Origin: a virus
Virus record (IMG/VR): IMGVR_UViG_3300028384_001500
Span: 172,653-236,652 of that record
Direction: 5' to 3' (one strand)
DNA length: 64,000 bases
Each line of letters begins with the position of its first letter. Position 1 is the first letter of the stretch. Positions 63,034 through 64,000 of this stretch are shown piece after piece. The translations under genes were made by a program, and so were the position numbers. The notes beneath the pieces were generated by a model. That model had not been told where the DNA came from. It searched no databases and saw only the letters and a list, made by a program, of their open reading frames with translations.

Positions 63034-63591
63034 TTAACCCCAACCATCAATTCTCATATGCGGGTAATTTTCAACAATATACATCATTGCCATACGGCCC
63101 CAGTCATTTTCATCTTGAATATTTAAAAGCAAATTAATTGGGCCGTCTTTCCAACTATTAAATGGGCCAGGTCCTCGATTCTGGACCACGTAATCATAAT
63201 TACAATAATTAAGCAACGTCTGCTGCCTATCAATATCGATCGGATTTGTAGGTCCCATAGTGTCAGGAAAATCATCAGGTTTCATACCCGCAATACCGTA
63301 AGTTAACTCTAGTTCTGCCAAGATTCTCTCAAACTCCTGAATAGCTCGATCAATCGCTCTTTTAACACTAGCTTCAGAAGTTCCACCGTATATCGTCTTC
63401 AAAACATTATCACTAGCTTCGTCAAGATATATTTTTAAAATGGCTTCGCCTTTTCCGCCGGCTCGATCTTCTCCCATGCCAAAAAATCCACCTGGCGGCG
63501 ATATCACATTGTCTTTATCATCATCGTTAAAAATAGTGTCTCTAAACTCTTTTAAAACCATCTGTCGTAACTGTGTTCTAGTCAATTTCAT
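63034..63591 (-). CDS. Leader-tagged protein with GGFFGMG annexin-like motif (185 aa)
   Basis: A 185-residue protein starting with the leader MKLTRTQLRQMVLKEFRD. At residues 34-43 it carries GGFFGMGEDR, matching GGFFGMGTDE at the start of the annexin-like repeat in the 594-residue protein. The rest is helical (ASVKRAIDRAIQEFERILAE), with a C terminus reading WGRMAMMYIVENYPHMRIDG. No known family. The ATG at 63591 follows AAAGGAGAAGCT, and a TATAAT plus conserved box lie upstream. A terminator follows, so it is monocistronic. Confidence 0.65.
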   Translation of the reverse strand: MKLTRTQLRQMVLKEFRDTIFNDDDKDNVISPPGGFFGMGEDRAGGKGEAILKIYLDEASDNVLKTIYGGTSEASVKRAIDRAIQEFERILAELELTYGIAGMKPDDFPDTMGPTNPIDIDRQQTLLNYCNYDYVVQNRGPGPFNSWKDGPINLLLNIQDENDWGRMAMMYIVENYPHMRIDGWG

Positions 63592-64000
63592 AGCTTCTCC
63601 TTTATGATTATAATATACAATTTATATAGGAAAAGTTTTCCAAATTTTCCGGAGAAATTTTTGTGACGAAATGTGCAATGTCCACAGTCTGGTGCGCAGA
63701 AAACAGGGTTGTAAATCGTATTGCTGCTGAGTGTACGTATGTTTAGGTAAGTTGATCAAAAAGTGGTCGTGTAGAAAATTTTGACTTAGGCCCGGCAGGG
63801 AGCGCTAGACGGGCCGGTGGGCATGGGGCTCTGCGCGGGGGGCGGGCGCCCCCAGCCCTCTAGAAGGGGCCTAAATAGGGGCTGCAGGAAGCTCCAGAAT
63901 GACGTGCAAGACACTTTTACTCGTGCGCCAGACAGATACATAAGTTCTCATCGGAAATGCAACCGGGCGCAAGATGATGTATAATATAGATGTCCACCCC
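63592..64000. other. Non-coding right end with GC-rich stem-loop island
   Basis: About 400 bases with no open frame of note. The left part holds the promoter and box of the 185-residue gene. Between about 63788 and 63880 the sequence becomes extremely GC-rich, against roughly one-third GC in most of the window. It can fold: GGCCCG (63789-63794) with CGGGCC (63810-63815), and GGGGGC (63838-63843) with GCCCCC (63848-63853) inside GGGCT/AGCCC (63826-63830 and 63854-63858). A TATAAT lies at 63980 (plus). No tRNA fold is recognised. A structured RNA, a packaging or replication signal, or a foreign insertion are possible. Confidence 0.5.
63607..63666 (-). promoter_or_regulatory. Conserved upstream box, copy A, with TATAAT
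   Basis: On the minus strand the box TCACAAAAATTTCTCCGG then AAAATTTGGAAAACTTTT (63666-63631) is followed 18 bases later by TATAAT (63612-63607), 15 bases before the ATG of the 185-residue gene. The -35 hexamer is poor (CTTTTC with 17-base spacing), so the box itself may be what recruits polymerase or an activator. Confidence 0.55.

Noticed and set aside
62828-63043. Minus-strand open frame of 71 codons
   Set aside because: It runs through the terminator, the conserved box and the promoter, and overlaps the end of the 185-residue gene in another frame. It has no recognisable protein character.
63592-64000. Possible tRNA or rRNA fragment in the GC-rich end
   Set aside because: No cloverleaf, T-loop motif or CCA end is recognisable; kept only as a structured non-coding island.

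Overview
The window is about 64 kb of a low-GC genome of a large tailed bacteriophage, most likely a contractile-tailed (myovirus) member of the wider T4-like group, and marine in flavour. The case rests on a T4-type baseplate set (gp25-like, gp6/J-like and gp5 OB-fold-like proteins), a gp55-type late sigma factor, a PIN-PhoH ATPase, giant tail/fibre proteins with LamG-like and repeat domains, dense packing with ATGA overlaps, and no ribosomal, tRNA or housekeeping genes. I see no integrase, CRISPR array or insertion sequence.

Layout. (1) 1-29.7 kb, minus strand: a tail/baseplate/fibre block running from a gp5-like spike protein through gp25, gp6 and very large structural proteins to a gene leaving the left edge. 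(2) 29.7-30.8 kb: late sigma factor and a small membrane protein. (3) 30.8-41.4 kb: a glycan island with glycosyltransferases, a short UDP-sugar dehydrogenase, a phosphomannose-isomerase-type cupin, a sulfotransferase-like protein and a methyltransferase, plus a Cas4-like nuclease. (4) 41.4-44.8 kb: PhoH, a divergent sigma-region-4-like Cys-rich protein with a clear promoter and palindromic terminator, a histone-H1-like protein and small unknowns. (5) 44.8-50.5 kb: a compact minus-strand cassette of DUF444/YeaH, SpoVR/YcgB, PrkA kinase and a protein carrying a free-standing GroEL-apical-like domain. (6) 50.5-54.4 kb: a zinc-ribbon/lysine-rich protein, a nucleotidyltransferase, UvsE UV endonuclease, a trypsin-like lipoprotein and an HExxH protein. 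(7) 54.4-63.6 kb: mostly minus-strand accessory genes, eight of which begin with the same short basic amphipathic leader, often ending in (L/I)-x-E. One is a 701-residue protein with four repeat modules separated by L-x-E-H junctions. (8) 63.6-64.0 kb: non-coding, with an abrupt very GC-rich stem-loop island.

How it may work together (inference): the gp55-like factor would drive the late tail genes. The PrkA/YeaH/SpoVR/apical-domain cassette looks like a captured host stress-response module. The leader-tagged proteins (a cell-wall peptidase, an annexin-like/peptidoglycan-binding protein, a GNAT-like protein and the repeat protein) look like cargo sharing one targeting and processing signal, comparable to T4 capsid-targeting sequences removed by the prohead protease. 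The leader system, the L-x-E-H repeat protein and a conserved box in front of several of these genes are the best candidates for something undescribed here.
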